Source: Aeromicrobium sp. Leaf245
GTDB taxonomy: Bacteria > Actinomycetota > Actinomycetes > Propionibacteriales > Nocardioidaceae
Assembly: GCF_942548115.1 (NCBI RefSeq)
Contig: NZ_OW824151.1
Span: 1,240,001 to 1,304,000, forward strand
Length of the DNA: 64,000 nt
Direction: 5' to 3'
Both the position numbers and the translations under genes were made by a program. Numbering within the stretch: the stretch's first letter is position 1; each line of letters opens with the position of its first letter. Positions 1-7,862 of the stretch are shown here, piece after piece. The notes beneath the pieces were generated by a model. That model searched no databases, was not told where the DNA came from, and saw only the letters and a list, made by a program, of their open reading frames with translations.

Positions 1-771
1 CACGACGACGCCTATGCCGAGCTCTTCCGCCGCTACCGACCGGTGGCCCTCCGTCTTGCCAGACGTCTGTCCTCGCACGGCGACGCCGAGGACACCGTGT
101 CCGAGGCCTTCGCCCAGGTGCTCGGCCAGCTGCGTCGTGGCAACGGTCCCGACCACGCCTTCCGCGCCTACGTCCTCACCTCGGTGCGCCACGAGGCCGG
201 ACGTCGGGGTCGGCTGCGTCAGCGCGTCCAGCCCACCGACGACCTCGCCAAGATCGACACGGCGGTCCCGTTCGGCAACGGCCAGCTCGACAGCTTCGAG
301 CGCGACCTCGTCCGCACGGCGTTCGAGTCGCTCCCGGAGCGCTGGCGGACCGTGCTGTGGTACCTCGACGTCGAGGGCCTCAAGCCGCACGAGATCGCCG
401 AGCGGCTCGACCTCAAGCCCAACAGCGTGTCCGCGCTCGTCTACCGGGCCCGGGCCGGGCTGCGCGAGGCCTACCTCGCCCAGCACGTCTCCGTCGACAC
501 CGCGTCCGAGACCGAGGAGTGTCGTCGTGTGCGACCCCGCCTGGCCTCGCTCGTGCGGCGCACGGCCGGCATGCGCGAGCAGAAGCGCATCCACGCCCAC
601 CTCGAGACCTGCCCGGCGTGCATGGCCAGCTACCTCGAGATCGAGGACGTCAACGCGCGGGTGGTCGCCCCCACCGGCACGACCGGGGTCGCCGACGGCC
701 TGAGCACGATGGCCGGGGCGACGGCGGGGATCGTCACCGCCGCCGCGGTCGTCGCCGCAGCGCGCGCCTGA
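1..771 (+). CDS. Sigma-70 family (ECF-type) RNA polymerase sigma factor with C-terminal zinc-finger tail, 5' end outside window
   Basis: The reading frame is open from base 1 and the first residues (HDDAYAELFRRYRP) are those of sigma region 2 near its N-terminus, so only a few codons are missing. Region 2 is followed at about residues 100-155 by region 4, with a helix-turn-helix around LKPHEIAERLDLKPNSVSAL that would contact the -35 element. After about residue 165 comes an H-x3-C-x2-C motif (HLETCPAC) as in anti-sigma zinc-finger (ZAS) domains, then an alanine/valine-rich C-terminal stretch that could be a membrane segment. Sigma and a ZAS-like module are therefore in one 256-residue visible chain, which suggests built-in control, although the tail may only be a regulatory relic. 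The gene lies 17 bp upstream of the GH16 gene and may be cotranscribed with it. Target genes cannot be read from the sequence. Confidence 0.85.
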   Translation, partial: HDDAYAELFRRYRPVALRLARRLSSHGDAEDTVSEAFAQVLGQLRRGNGPDHAFRAYVLTSVRHEAGRRGRLRQRVQPTDDLAKIDTAVPFGNGQLDSFERDLVRTAFESLPERWRTVLWYLDVEGLKPHEIAERLDLKPNSVSALVYRARAGLREAYLAQHVSVDTASETEECRRVRPRLASLVRRTAGMREQKRIHAHLETCPACMASYLEIEDVNARVVAPTGTTGVADGLSTMAGATAGIVTAAAVVAAARA

Positions 772-787
772 CCGCGTCGTCCCACCG

Positions 788-1711
788 GTGAGACGCGGTC
801 CGCTGGTCCTCGGTGCGGCGGTCGCGGTCGCGGCCGTCGCCGCGGGGGTGCTCGTGGTGCGCGACGACGGGTCAGGCGGCCGGTCGGTCGACGCCTCGGT
901 GCGCTGCTCCGCCGGCGACGTCGACGCGCTCGACCTGTCCGACCCGGACCAGGGCGAGCCGACCTGGTCCGAGGAGTTCGACGGAGCAGGACAGGGCCGC
1001 GCGGGTCTCGACCCGCAGCGCTGGACCGTGCGCGACGCGACCACCCTGTCGTTCGACCAGGCCAGGATCCGCGCCGACAACGTGTCCGTGGCCGACGGCA
1101 CGCTGCGGATCACCGCGCGCGACGACGCCGCCGGCGACCCGAGCGGCCTCCGCCCGGTCACGACCGGGTACGTCGACACCATCGGCCACTTCTCGCAGCG
1201 GTACGGCCGGTGGGAGGTGCGGGCCCGGCTGCCCGTGGCACCCGGGGAGTCGCGCGGCCTCTGGCCGGCGTTCTGGCTGAGGGCCGACGACCTGCCGGGC
1301 GAGATCGACGTGGTGGAGGCCTGGGGGACGCCTGCGGCGCGCCCGCGCGACGACATGGCGTCGCAGTACGCCTGGACGGTGCACGAGGACACCGATGCCC
1401 CGCAGGGATACCGACGAGTGGGTGGATGGGGCTCGGCCGCCGGGCCGCTGGCCGACGACTTCCACGTCTTCGCCGTCGACTGGGTGCCCGGTTGCCTGCG
1501 CTTCTCCCTCGACGGTCGCACGACCGGTCACGTCGACCTGGACCAGGAGCCGCGCCTGGCCGCAGCCCTCGACGACGAGATGAACATCCGGCTCAACCTC
1601 CAGGTCGGCGGACGGTACTGGGGGCGCCTGGACCCGGAGCAGCCCGGGTCCACCCGCCTCCCGGCCACGCTCGAGGTCGACCACGTCCGGGTCTACCGGC
1701 CGCGCTCCTGA
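788..1711 (+). CDS. Secreted or membrane-anchored glycoside hydrolase family 16 protein
   Basis: A 307-residue protein with an N-terminal hydrophobic segment (about residues 5-24) that acts as signal peptide or anchor. The GH16 active-site motif E-I-D-V-V-E is at residues 172-177; by family knowledge E172 is the nucleophile, D174 assists and E177 is the acid/base. The jelly-roll landmarks YGRWEVRARLP and GLWPAFWL precede it, and a C-terminal LEVDHVRVY strand is typical of the family. GH16 enzymes cleave beta-1,3 or beta-1,4 glucans and galactans, so the likely target is an extracellular polysaccharide. It sits just before an exopolysaccharide operon, which suggests trimming or release of that polymer, but the substrate is not shown. 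The GTG start is used because the hydrophobic segment follows directly. Confidence 0.88.
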   Translation: MRRGPLVLGAAVAVAAVAAGVLVVRDDGSGGRSVDASVRCSAGDVDALDLSDPDQGEPTWSEEFDGAGQGRAGLDPQRWTVRDATTLSFDQARIRADNVSVADGTLRITARDDAAGDPSGLRPVTTGYVDTIGHFSQRYGRWEVRARLPVAPGESRGLWPAFWLRADDLPGEIDVVEAWGTPAARPRDDMASQYAWTVHEDTDAPQGYRRVGGWGSAAGPLADDFHVFAVDWVPGCLRFSLDGRTTGHVDLDQEPRLAAALDDEMNIRLNLQVGGRYWGRLDPEQPGSTRLPATLEVDHVRVYRPRS

Positions 1712-1839
1712 GGCGTCCTGCGGCTCCGCTGCGGCGACCGTGACGAGCGCCACCAGAACCGGTCCTCCATCCGGCGTCACGGAACACACCCTCGCTGCTC
1801 CTTCTGGATGAGTGTCACATCCAGGGGATCGGAGACAGG

Positions 1840-2289
1840 GTGACCATCGACCGGAAGACCTATGACGTGGGGTACGCCAGCGGCGTGTTCGACATGTTCC
1901 ACGTGGGCCACCTCAACCTGCTGCGCCGTGCGCGGCACCGTTGCCACCACCTCGTGGTGGGCGTCGCCAGCGACGAGTACGTCGAGCTGCTGAAGGGTCG
2001 GCCCCCGGTCGTCCCGTGCGACGAGCGCATCGACATCATCTCGGCCCTCGGGATCGTCGACGAGGTCGTCATCGACCGCTCCGAGGACAAGAAGATGGTC
2101 TGGGACCAGCGGCCGTTCGACGTCATCTTCAAGGGTGACGACTGGCAGGGGACGCCGAAGGGCTACCGCCTCGAGCGGTCGATGGGTGAGATCGGCGTCG
2201 ACGTCGTCTACTACCCCTACACCCGCCAGACGTCCAGCACGATCCTGCGCGCGCACCTCACCGGCGCCGAGCTCGAGGGCCAGCTGTGA
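1840..2289 (+). CDS. Adenylyl/cytidylyltransferase family protein, TagD-like (glycerol-3-phosphate cytidylyltransferase type)
   Basis: A 149-residue single-domain nucleotidyltransferase. It has the HxGH signature (HVGH, about residues 23-26, in GVFDMFHVGHLNLLRRA) that binds the nucleotide triphosphate, and a C-terminal TRQTSSTILR segment matching the RTxGISTT-type motif. By family, it would join CTP to glycerol-3-phosphate or a related alcohol phosphate to make a CDP-activated group for a wall or capsular polymer. The GTG at 1840 has a GGAG ribosome-binding site at 1831-1834. It opens a run of four genes with overlapping or near-touching ends, the rest being glycosyltransferases, so it probably supplies a substituent for the polysaccharide. 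The exact substrate (glycerol, ribitol or other) cannot be told from sequence. Confidence 0.85.
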   Translation: MTIDRKTYDVGYASGVFDMFHVGHLNLLRRARHRCHHLVVGVASDEYVELLKGRPPVVPCDERIDIISALGIVDEVVIDRSEDKKMVWDQRPFDVIFKGDDWQGTPKGYRLERSMGEIGVDVVYYPYTRQTSSTILRAHLTGAELEGQL

Positions 2290-3275
2290 GCGTGCCGACC
2301 GTCCAGGCCTCGCAGGTCGGCCGTCGGACCACCGACGGCGCCGTCGACGCCGACGCGGTCGGGTACGCCCCGGCCGTCACCGTCGTCGTGCCCACGCACG
2401 ACCGGCCGCAGCTGATGGCCGAGGCCGTCCGCAGCGTGCTGAACCAGGAGTACGCAGGTCCGCTCGAGGTCGTCGTCGTCTTCGACGCCTGCGACCCCGT
2501 GCTCCCCGACGTGGTCACCGGTCCGACGCAGACGCTGCGCGCCGTCGTGAACGAGCGCACCCGAGGCCTGGCCGGCGCCCGCAACAGCGGCATCCTCGCC
2601 GCCTCCCACGACTTCGTCGCGTTCCTCGACGACGACGACACCTGGCTGGCCGGCAAGCTCGCCGCGCAGATGCCCCTCTTCCGCGACCACCCCGACGTCC
2701 GCCTCGTGGCCACCGCCATGCAGGTCGACGACGGTGAGCGGCTCACCGACCGTCTCGTCCCGAGCGACGTCGTCTCCCACGCCGAGCTCGTGCGCGAGCG
2801 GTTCGGCGGCCTGCACTCGAGCAGCTTCGTGTTCCGCCGCGAGGCGCTCGTCCACGAGATCGGCATGATCGACGAGGACCTGCCCCGTGGCTACGCCGAG
2901 GACACCGACGTCCTGCTCGGCGCCTCGCGCCTCGCGCCGGTCCGGCTGGTCAACGAGCCCCTCGTGCGGGTGCGCTGGCAGGGTCAGTCCTACTTCTTCG
3001 GGCGCTGGGCCGACTACGCGGCGGCGCTCACCTACCTCCTGGCCAAGCACCCGGAGTTCGCCGGCGACGACGCCGCGCACTCCCGCATGCTCTCGCAGAT
3101 CGCGTTCGGCGAGGTCTCGTCCGGCCAGCGGGCGGCAGGTCGGCGACACGCCCGCCGCGCCATCGCCCTGCGCCGCACCAACCTTCGCGCCTGGCTCGCG
3201 CTCGTCATCGGCCTGCGCCTGGCGACCACCGGCGCCGTCGTGACCGTCGCCCGACGCTTCGGAAAGGGGATCTGA
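2286..3275 (+). CDS. Glycosyltransferase family 2 protein
   Basis: A 329-residue GT-A type transferase. The N-terminal nucleotide-binding strand (AVTVVVPTHDRP) is followed by the RGLAGARNSGI segment and the LDDDDTW metal/nucleotide-sugar site at about residues 115-121. The C-terminal part has acceptor-site features (GYAEDTDVLLGASR) and no clear membrane helices, so it probably acts on a lipid-linked sugar at the inner membrane face. It begins with GTGA overlapping the tagD-like stop codon, so translation is probably coupled. Donor and acceptor sugars are unknown. Confidence 0.85.
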   Translation: MSVPTVQASQVGRRTTDGAVDADAVGYAPAVTVVVPTHDRPQLMAEAVRSVLNQEYAGPLEVVVVFDACDPVLPDVVTGPTQTLRAVVNERTRGLAGARNSGILAASHDFVAFLDDDDTWLAGKLAAQMPLFRDHPDVRLVATAMQVDDGERLTDRLVPSDVVSHAELVRERFGGLHSSSFVFRREALVHEIGMIDEDLPRGYAEDTDVLLGASRLAPVRLVNEPLVRVRWQGQSYFFGRWADYAAALTYLLAKHPEFAGDDAAHSRMLSQIAFGEVSSGQRAAGRRHARRAIALRRTNLRAWLALVIGLRLATTGAVVTVARRFGKGI

Positions 3276-3276
3276 C

Positions 3277-3726
3277 ATGCGCATCCTCATCGCCTGCTCC
3301 TCCGGAGGGCACCTCGCCCAGGCCCTGGCGCTCGAGCCCTGGTGGGGCCAGCACGAGCGGCTCTGGGTCACCGGGCCGACCGAGGACGCCCGGCTCAAGC
3401 TGCGGGACGAGCGCGTCATCGAGTGCGCCTGGCCCACGCAGCGCAACCTGCCCAACCTGGCCCGCAACATGATGCTGGCCCGCCGCGTCATCGACGAGTG
3501 GCGTCCCGACGTCGTGTTCAGCACCGGGGCGGCCGTCGCCGTCCCCTTCCTGCGCCAGGCGCGTCGCGTCGGGGCGCGGTCGATCTTCCTCGAGACGATC
3601 GACCGCATCGAGAAGCCGTCGCTGACGGGCCGGCTCGTGTATCCCTTCGTCGACGAGTACCTCACCCAGTGGGACCAGCTGAGCGAGAAGCTCCCGCGGG
3701 CCCAGACCGTGGGGCTCGTGCTGTGA
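3277..3726 (+). CDS. Alg14/PssD/CpsF-like glycosyltransferase membrane subunit
   Basis: A 149-residue protein. The N-terminus (MRILIACSSGGHLAQAL) is the Alg14-family SGGH motif, and the middle (DVVFSTGAAVAVPFL) matches the GT-B N-terminal Rossmann half. In known pairs such as Alg13/Alg14 and PssD/PssE, this subunit binds the lipid acceptor and recruits the partner that carries the donor site. The partner is the N-terminal domain of the next gene, which starts inside this gene's stop codon (GTGA overlap). Together they would add the second sugar to a polyprenyl-diphosphate-linked first sugar. Confidence 0.82.
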   Translation: MRILIACSSGGHLAQALALEPWWGQHERLWVTGPTEDARLKLRDERVIECAWPTQRNLPNLARNMMLARRVIDEWRPDVVFSTGAAVAVPFLRQARRVGARSIFLETIDRIEKPSLTGRLVYPFVDEYLTQWDQLSEKLPRAQTVGLVL

Positions 3727-5663
3727 CCGACGACCTCACCCTCGTGGCGAGCGTCGGGACGTACCACCACCCGTTCGACCGGTTCGTCGACTGGCTGGAG
3801 CCGTGGACGGACGAGCGCGGCGCCCAGGTCGTGTTCCAGCACGGGTCCACGCGCCCCATCGAGGGCGCGACCAACCTGACGATGATGGCGCCGGACGAGC
3901 TGCTCGAGCACTACCGGCGCGCCGACGTCGTGGTGCTGCAGGGTGGCGCCGGCGGCGTGATGGACGCCCGTCGCGCAGGGCGCATCCCGATCGTCGTGCC
4001 CCGCGTGCCCGTGGGCCACGAGGTGGTCGACGACCACCAGGTGGTGCTGGCGCGCCGCCTGGCCGAGATGGGCCTGGTCCACGTCGCCGAGACGCGTGAG
4101 CAGCTGCACGCCCTGCTCGACGGCGCGGCCGACGGGACCGTCGCGACCCGCAGCGGCCAGATCGAGCCGACGCCCGGCGTCGTCGAGGCCGTCCGTCTGC
4201 TCGGAGAGCTGCCCGAGGCCCGACGCGACGACGAGGGTCGCACCCGGCTGGGCCTGCCGCGCAGCAACCGGCTGCCGGCCGGCGAGGAGTTCCTCGCCGC
4301 ACGTGAGCAGCGGGGCCGGCGCGGCCCGTTCCGCATCCTCGCCGACGCGGTCCGGCAGGGCCTGCTGGGCTACCTGCTCACCTTCGCGGTCACGCTGATG
4401 CTGAGCAGCCGGCTCGCCGTGGGGCCCGTGTCGGGCCGGGTCGTGGTCGTCAGCGTGCTCGTGTGGCTCGTCTACAGCTGGCTCGCCCAGGCCGCCTACG
4501 AGCGCGCCACGTCGCTCAAGCCCGCGGTGCGCTTCCTGTCGTTCGTCGGCACCATGCTGGTGGTCGCGCTCCTGCTCGGTGCGAACAACACCGTGGGACT
4601 GCGCAGCGCCCTGCTCGTCGCGCTGCTCGCCGTGGCCACCTTCGTCGGCTACGGCGCGGTGCACCGGGTCGCCCGACGACGCACCCCCACCGTGCTCGTG
4701 GGCGAGGAGCGCACGGTCCGCCGCCTCACCCAGCGCTGGCACGACCGCAGCGATGTCGACGTGGTCTCGTCCTGCGTGTGGCGGGGCGAGGCCGAGTCGG
4801 TCCCACTCGGCTCGCCCGGCTCGCTCTCGCGCATCGTCCCCGACGTGCTGGCGGCGGTGGCCCGGTCCCGTGCGCGGTCGGTGGTCATCGCCTCCGACCA
4901 CGCCCTCACGACCCCGTCGCTGCGGCACCTGGCGTGGGCGCTGCAGCGTGCCGACGTCGAGTGCCTCGTGCTGGCCGACATGGAGGACCACGTCGAGTAC
5001 ATGCGCCCGCAGATCGTGGCCGACCAGCTGGCCCTCACGATGCGCCCGCCCAACGAGCACCTCGTCTCCGTCGCGGCGAAGACGGTCTTCGACCGCGTCC
5101 TGGCCCTCGGCGGGCTCCTCGTCCTGTCGCCCGTGCTGCTCGCGATCGCCGTCGCCGTGAAGGCGTCCTCGCCCGGACCGGTCATCTTCCGCCAGGAGCG
5201 CACCGGCCGCGACGGCAAGCCCTTCACCATGCTCAAGTTCCGCACGATGGTCGTCGACGCCGAGGAGCGTCTGGCCGACCTCGTCCTGCGCAACGAGGGG
5301 GCCGGACCGCTGTTCAAGCTCGACGACGACCCCCGCGTCACCCGGGTGGGTCGGCTGCTGCGTCGCACGTCGCTCGACGAGCTTCCCCAGCTGGTGAACG
5401 TGCTGCTGGGACACATGTCCCTCGTGGGACCGCGTCCGGCCCTGCCGCGCGAGACGGCGCAGTACAGCCAGTGGGTCTGGCGACGCCTGCACGTCCGCCC
5501 AGGGCTCACCGGACTCTGGCAGGTCAGCGGCCGTTCGCAGCTCAGCTGGGAGGAGTCGATCCGGCTCGACCTGCAGTACGTGAACACCTGGAGCCTGCGG
5601 CTCGACGCCAAGATCCTGCTCCGGACGGTCCGTGCCGTGGTGGCACGTGACGGCGCTCTCTGA
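3723..5663 (+). CDS. Fusion of Alg13/PssE-like glycosyltransferase domain with polyprenyl-phosphate glycosylphosphotransferase (WcaJ/CpsE-like)
   Basis: A 646-residue chain that starts at GTG 3723. Residues 1 to about 150 resemble Alg13/PssE, the donor-binding half of a GT-B transferase (LVASVGTYHHPFDR at the start; LQGGAGGVMDARRAGRIPIVVPR). About 210-340 holds several hydrophobic helices, then a Rossmann-like linker. Residues about 450-646 are a bacterial sugar transferase domain with KFRTM at 505-509, the D552-E553 catalytic pair in LDELPQ, GPRP and RPGLTG. By family this domain transfers sugar-1-phosphate from a UDP-sugar to undecaprenyl phosphate, the first step of exopolysaccharide assembly. 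The Alg13-like part should pair with the Alg14-like protein encoded just before. The fusion would thus join the first and second assembly steps; such fusion is unusual to my knowledge. The frame is open further upstream (to 3342), but that stretch overlaps the Alg14 gene and has no homologous features. Confidence 0.85.
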   Translation: MTDDLTLVASVGTYHHPFDRFVDWLEPWTDERGAQVVFQHGSTRPIEGATNLTMMAPDELLEHYRRADVVVLQGGAGGVMDARRAGRIPIVVPRVPVGHEVVDDHQVVLARRLAEMGLVHVAETREQLHALLDGAADGTVATRSGQIEPTPGVVEAVRLLGELPEARRDDEGRTRLGLPRSNRLPAGEEFLAAREQRGRRGPFRILADAVRQGLLGYLLTFAVTLMLSSRLAVGPVSGRVVVVSVLVWLVYSWLAQAAYERATSLKPAVRFLSFVGTMLVVALLLGANNTVGLRSALLVALLAVATFVGYGAVHRVARRRTPTVLVGEERTVRRLTQRWHDRSDVDVVSSCVWRGEAESVPLGSPGSLSRIVPDVLAAVARSRARSVVIASDHALTTPSLRHLAWALQRADVECLVLADMEDHVEYMRPQIVADQLALTMRPPNEHLVSVAAKTVFDRVLALGGLLVLSPVLLAIAVAVKASSPGPVIFRQERTGRDGKPFTMLKFRTMVVDAEERLADLVLRNEGAGPLFKLDDDPRVTRVGRLLRRTSLDELPQLVNVLLGHMSLVGPRPALPRETAQYSQWVWRRLHVRPGLTGLWQVSGRSQLSWEESIRLDLQYVNTWSLRLDAKILLRTVRAVVARDGAL

Positions 5664-5677
5664 ACGCGCGCCGGACT

Positions 5678-5698
5678 GTCACTCGCTGTTACTGTGAC
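5678..5698 (+). promoter_or_regulatory. Candidate promoter/operator of the acyl-CoA synthetase gene
   Basis: Inverted GTCAC...GTGAC arms 11 bp apart enclose a TACTGT -10-like hexamer at 5690-5695, about 40 bp before the start codon. This is visible structure only; the regulator is unknown. Confidence 0.3.
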
Positions 5699-5737
5699 GC
5701 ATCCCCGCACCCGCACCACGAGGAGTAGCCGGACCGC

Positions 5738-7330
5738 ATGAGTGACATCGCCTACAAGCTGAAGGTCCTGCGTCAGATCGGTCTGCTGAAGCCCCAGCTG
5801 CCGCACCGGCTCCTCAAGGCGGGCGTCAAGCTCGCCACGTGGGGTCCGGGCTTCCCGGCGGCCGTCGCGGCCGCCGCGGCGAGGTACCCGAACCAGACCG
5901 CGATCATCGACGACGCCGGCGAGATCACCTGGTCCGAGCTCAGCGACGAGATCAACCGCACCACCGCCGCGCTCAAGGAGCGGGGCGTCCAGGTGGGCGA
6001 CGCGGTCGCCCTGATGGGGCGCAACCACCGCTGGATGGTCATCTCGATGGTCTCGATCATGCAGATCGGCGCCAAGGTCCTGCTGCTGAACACCATGGCC
6101 AGCGCCTCGCAGCTGGGCGAGCTGACCCGCCGCGAGGACACCAAGTTCGCGATCGTCGACCAGGAGTTCCTCGAGGTCACCTCCGAGATCGACCGCGACA
6201 TGGTGGTCGTGGCGTGGTCCGACGACGACAGCCACGGTCTGCCGACGCTGTCGCAGATCGCCCAGGGCCACCCCGGCAAGGCCCACAAGAAGCCCGAGAA
6301 GCCCGGCGGCATCGTCATCTTCACGTCCGGCACCACCGGACTGCCCAAGGGGGCCAACCGCAAGGAGCCCGAGAACCTCGACCCGCTCCTCACCTTCTTC
6401 GGCTCGATCCCGTACGGCGGCAACACCACCGTCGTGCTGGCCGCGCCGCTGTTCCACTCGTGGGGCCTGCTCAACTTCGGCTTCGGCCTGTCGACGGTCC
6501 CCACGTACGTGCTGCGTCGCAAGTTCGATCCCGAGCAGGTGCTGCGGGACATCGCCGAGCGCCGCGCGGAGGTGCTCGTCGTGGTGCCGCTCATGATCCA
6601 GCGCCTGGTGAACCTCGACCGGGAGAAGGCCGACCGCCACGACGTGTCGAGCCTGCGCATCACCGCGTCGAGCGGCTCGGCCCTCGCCGGCGAGCTCGCG
6701 ACCGACTTCATGGACCGCTTCACCGACTCGGTCTACAACTTCTACGGAGCCACCGAGACCGGCTGGGTCTCCGTCGCTTCGCCGGAGGACCTGCGTGCCG
6801 CGCCGGGCACGGCGGGCCGCATCCCGTGGCGCACCGTCGTCAAGGTGCTCGACACCGACGGCAACGAGCTGCCGCCGGGCGAGACCGGCGTGATCTACGT
6901 GGGCAACGAGATGCAGTTCGGCGGGTACACCGACGGCAACACCAAGGACTTCCGCGACGGGCTCATGCACACCGGTGACCTCGGCTACTTCGACGAGGAC
7001 GGGCGCCTGTTCGTGGCCGGTCGCGACGACGACATGGTCATCTCCGGCGGCGAGAACGTGTTCCCGCGCGAGCTCGAGGACGCCCTCATCGGCCACCCCG
7101 CGATCACCGACGTGGTCGTCGTCGGCATCCCCGACGACGACTGGGGCCACTGCCTGGCCGCCTACGTGGTGGTCAAGGACGGTGAGTCGCTCGACGAGGA
7201 CGAGGTCGTGGCGTACGCGAAGGAGCGGGTGGCGCGGTTCGCCGTGCCGCGCCGCCTCCAGTTCCTCGACGAGCTGCCGCGCAATCCCACCGGCAAGGTG
7301 ATGAAGCGCGAGCTCCCCGAGTTCGACTGA
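5738..7330 (+). CDS. AMP-binding fatty acyl-CoA synthetase (FadD-like)
   Basis: A 530-residue member of the adenylate-forming (ANL) superfamily. It shows the phosphate-binding loop FTSGTTGLPKG at about 195-205, the YGATETG motif near 336, the TGDLGYFDEDGRLF region and the C-terminal PRNPTGKVMKREL segment carrying the catalytic lysine. It would activate a fatty or other carboxylic acid with ATP and CoA; the chain length is not evident. A GAGGAG ribosome-binding site precedes the ATG. The upstream EPS genes are separated by a 74-bp gap with a promoter-like sequence, so it is probably an independent unit. Confidence 0.88.
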   Translation: MSDIAYKLKVLRQIGLLKPQLPHRLLKAGVKLATWGPGFPAAVAAAAARYPNQTAIIDDAGEITWSELSDEINRTTAALKERGVQVGDAVALMGRNHRWMVISMVSIMQIGAKVLLLNTMASASQLGELTRREDTKFAIVDQEFLEVTSEIDRDMVVVAWSDDDSHGLPTLSQIAQGHPGKAHKKPEKPGGIVIFTSGTTGLPKGANRKEPENLDPLLTFFGSIPYGGNTTVVLAAPLFHSWGLLNFGFGLSTVPTYVLRRKFDPEQVLRDIAERRAEVLVVVPLMIQRLVNLDREKADRHDVSSLRITASSGSALAGELATDFMDRFTDSVYNFYGATETGWVSVASPEDLRAAPGTAGRIPWRTVVKVLDTDGNELPPGETGVIYVGNEMQFGGYTDGNTKDFRDGLMHTGDLGYFDEDGRLFVAGRDDDMVISGGENVFPRELEDALIGHPAITDVVVVGIPDDDWGHCLAAYVVVKDGESLDEDEVVAYAKERVARFAVPRRLQFLDELPRNPTGKVMKRELPEFD

Positions 7331-7463
7331 CCCCGACCGAGCGAAGCTGGGGCGTCTCCCGCTCGCGGAGGCGGACGTCGGTCGGGCGACGATCGTCGTG
7401 CGACCCGACGGCGCCCCGTGCGTCTCGCCGAGCGCAGCGGGGCCCGTGTGGCACGCTTGCGCC

Positions 7464-7862
7464 GTGGATCTGACGTACGCACCGCAGCCGGACGGTCGTC
7501 CGGACCCGGGTGAGGTCGTCTGGACGTGGGTGCCGTACGAGGACGACCCGACCCAGGGCAAGGACCGGCCGGTGCTCGTGGTCGGACGCGACGGAGAGCG
7601 CCTGGTGGGCCTCATGCTCACCTCGAAGGACCACGACCGCGACGCCGAGCAGGAGGCGCGGGCCGGACGGTTCTGGCACGACCTGGGCGCCGGTCCGTGG
7701 GACCCGAAGGGCCGGCCGAGCGAGGTGCGGCTGAACCGGCTGCTCGACCTCGACCCCGACGGCGTGCGGCGCGAAGGTGCCGTGCTCGACGAGCCGCGCT
7801 TCCGTGTCCTGGTGGCCGCCGCCTCCGAGCACCTCCCCGACCTCCGCCGGGGCCGCGCGTGA
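7464..7862 (+). CDS. PemK/MazF-family protein
   Basis: A 132-residue protein. The N-terminal half (GEVVWTWVPYEDDPTQGKDRPVLVVGR) matches the PemK/MazF fold entry GxVxW...GxxRPVLVV. Classical members are endoribonuclease toxins, but no antitoxin gene lies next to it: the flanks are an acyl-CoA synthetase and a YihY membrane protein. It may therefore be a domesticated or solitary member. GTG 7464 is chosen because the conserved part begins shortly after it. The downstream gene starts inside this gene's stop codon, so the two are probably cotranslated. Confidence 0.65.
   Translation: MDLTYAPQPDGRPDPGEVVWTWVPYEDDPTQGKDRPVLVVGRDGERLVGLMLTSKDHDRDAEQEARAGRFWHDLGAGPWDPKGRPSEVRLNRLLDLDPDGVRREGAVLDEPRFRVLVAAASEHLPDLRRGRA

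Noticed and set aside
3342-3722. In-frame N-terminal extension of the Alg13-like/transferase fusion
   Set aside because: It overlaps the Alg14-like gene completely, and the first family-like residues begin right after GTG 3723, which overlaps the preceding stop codon.
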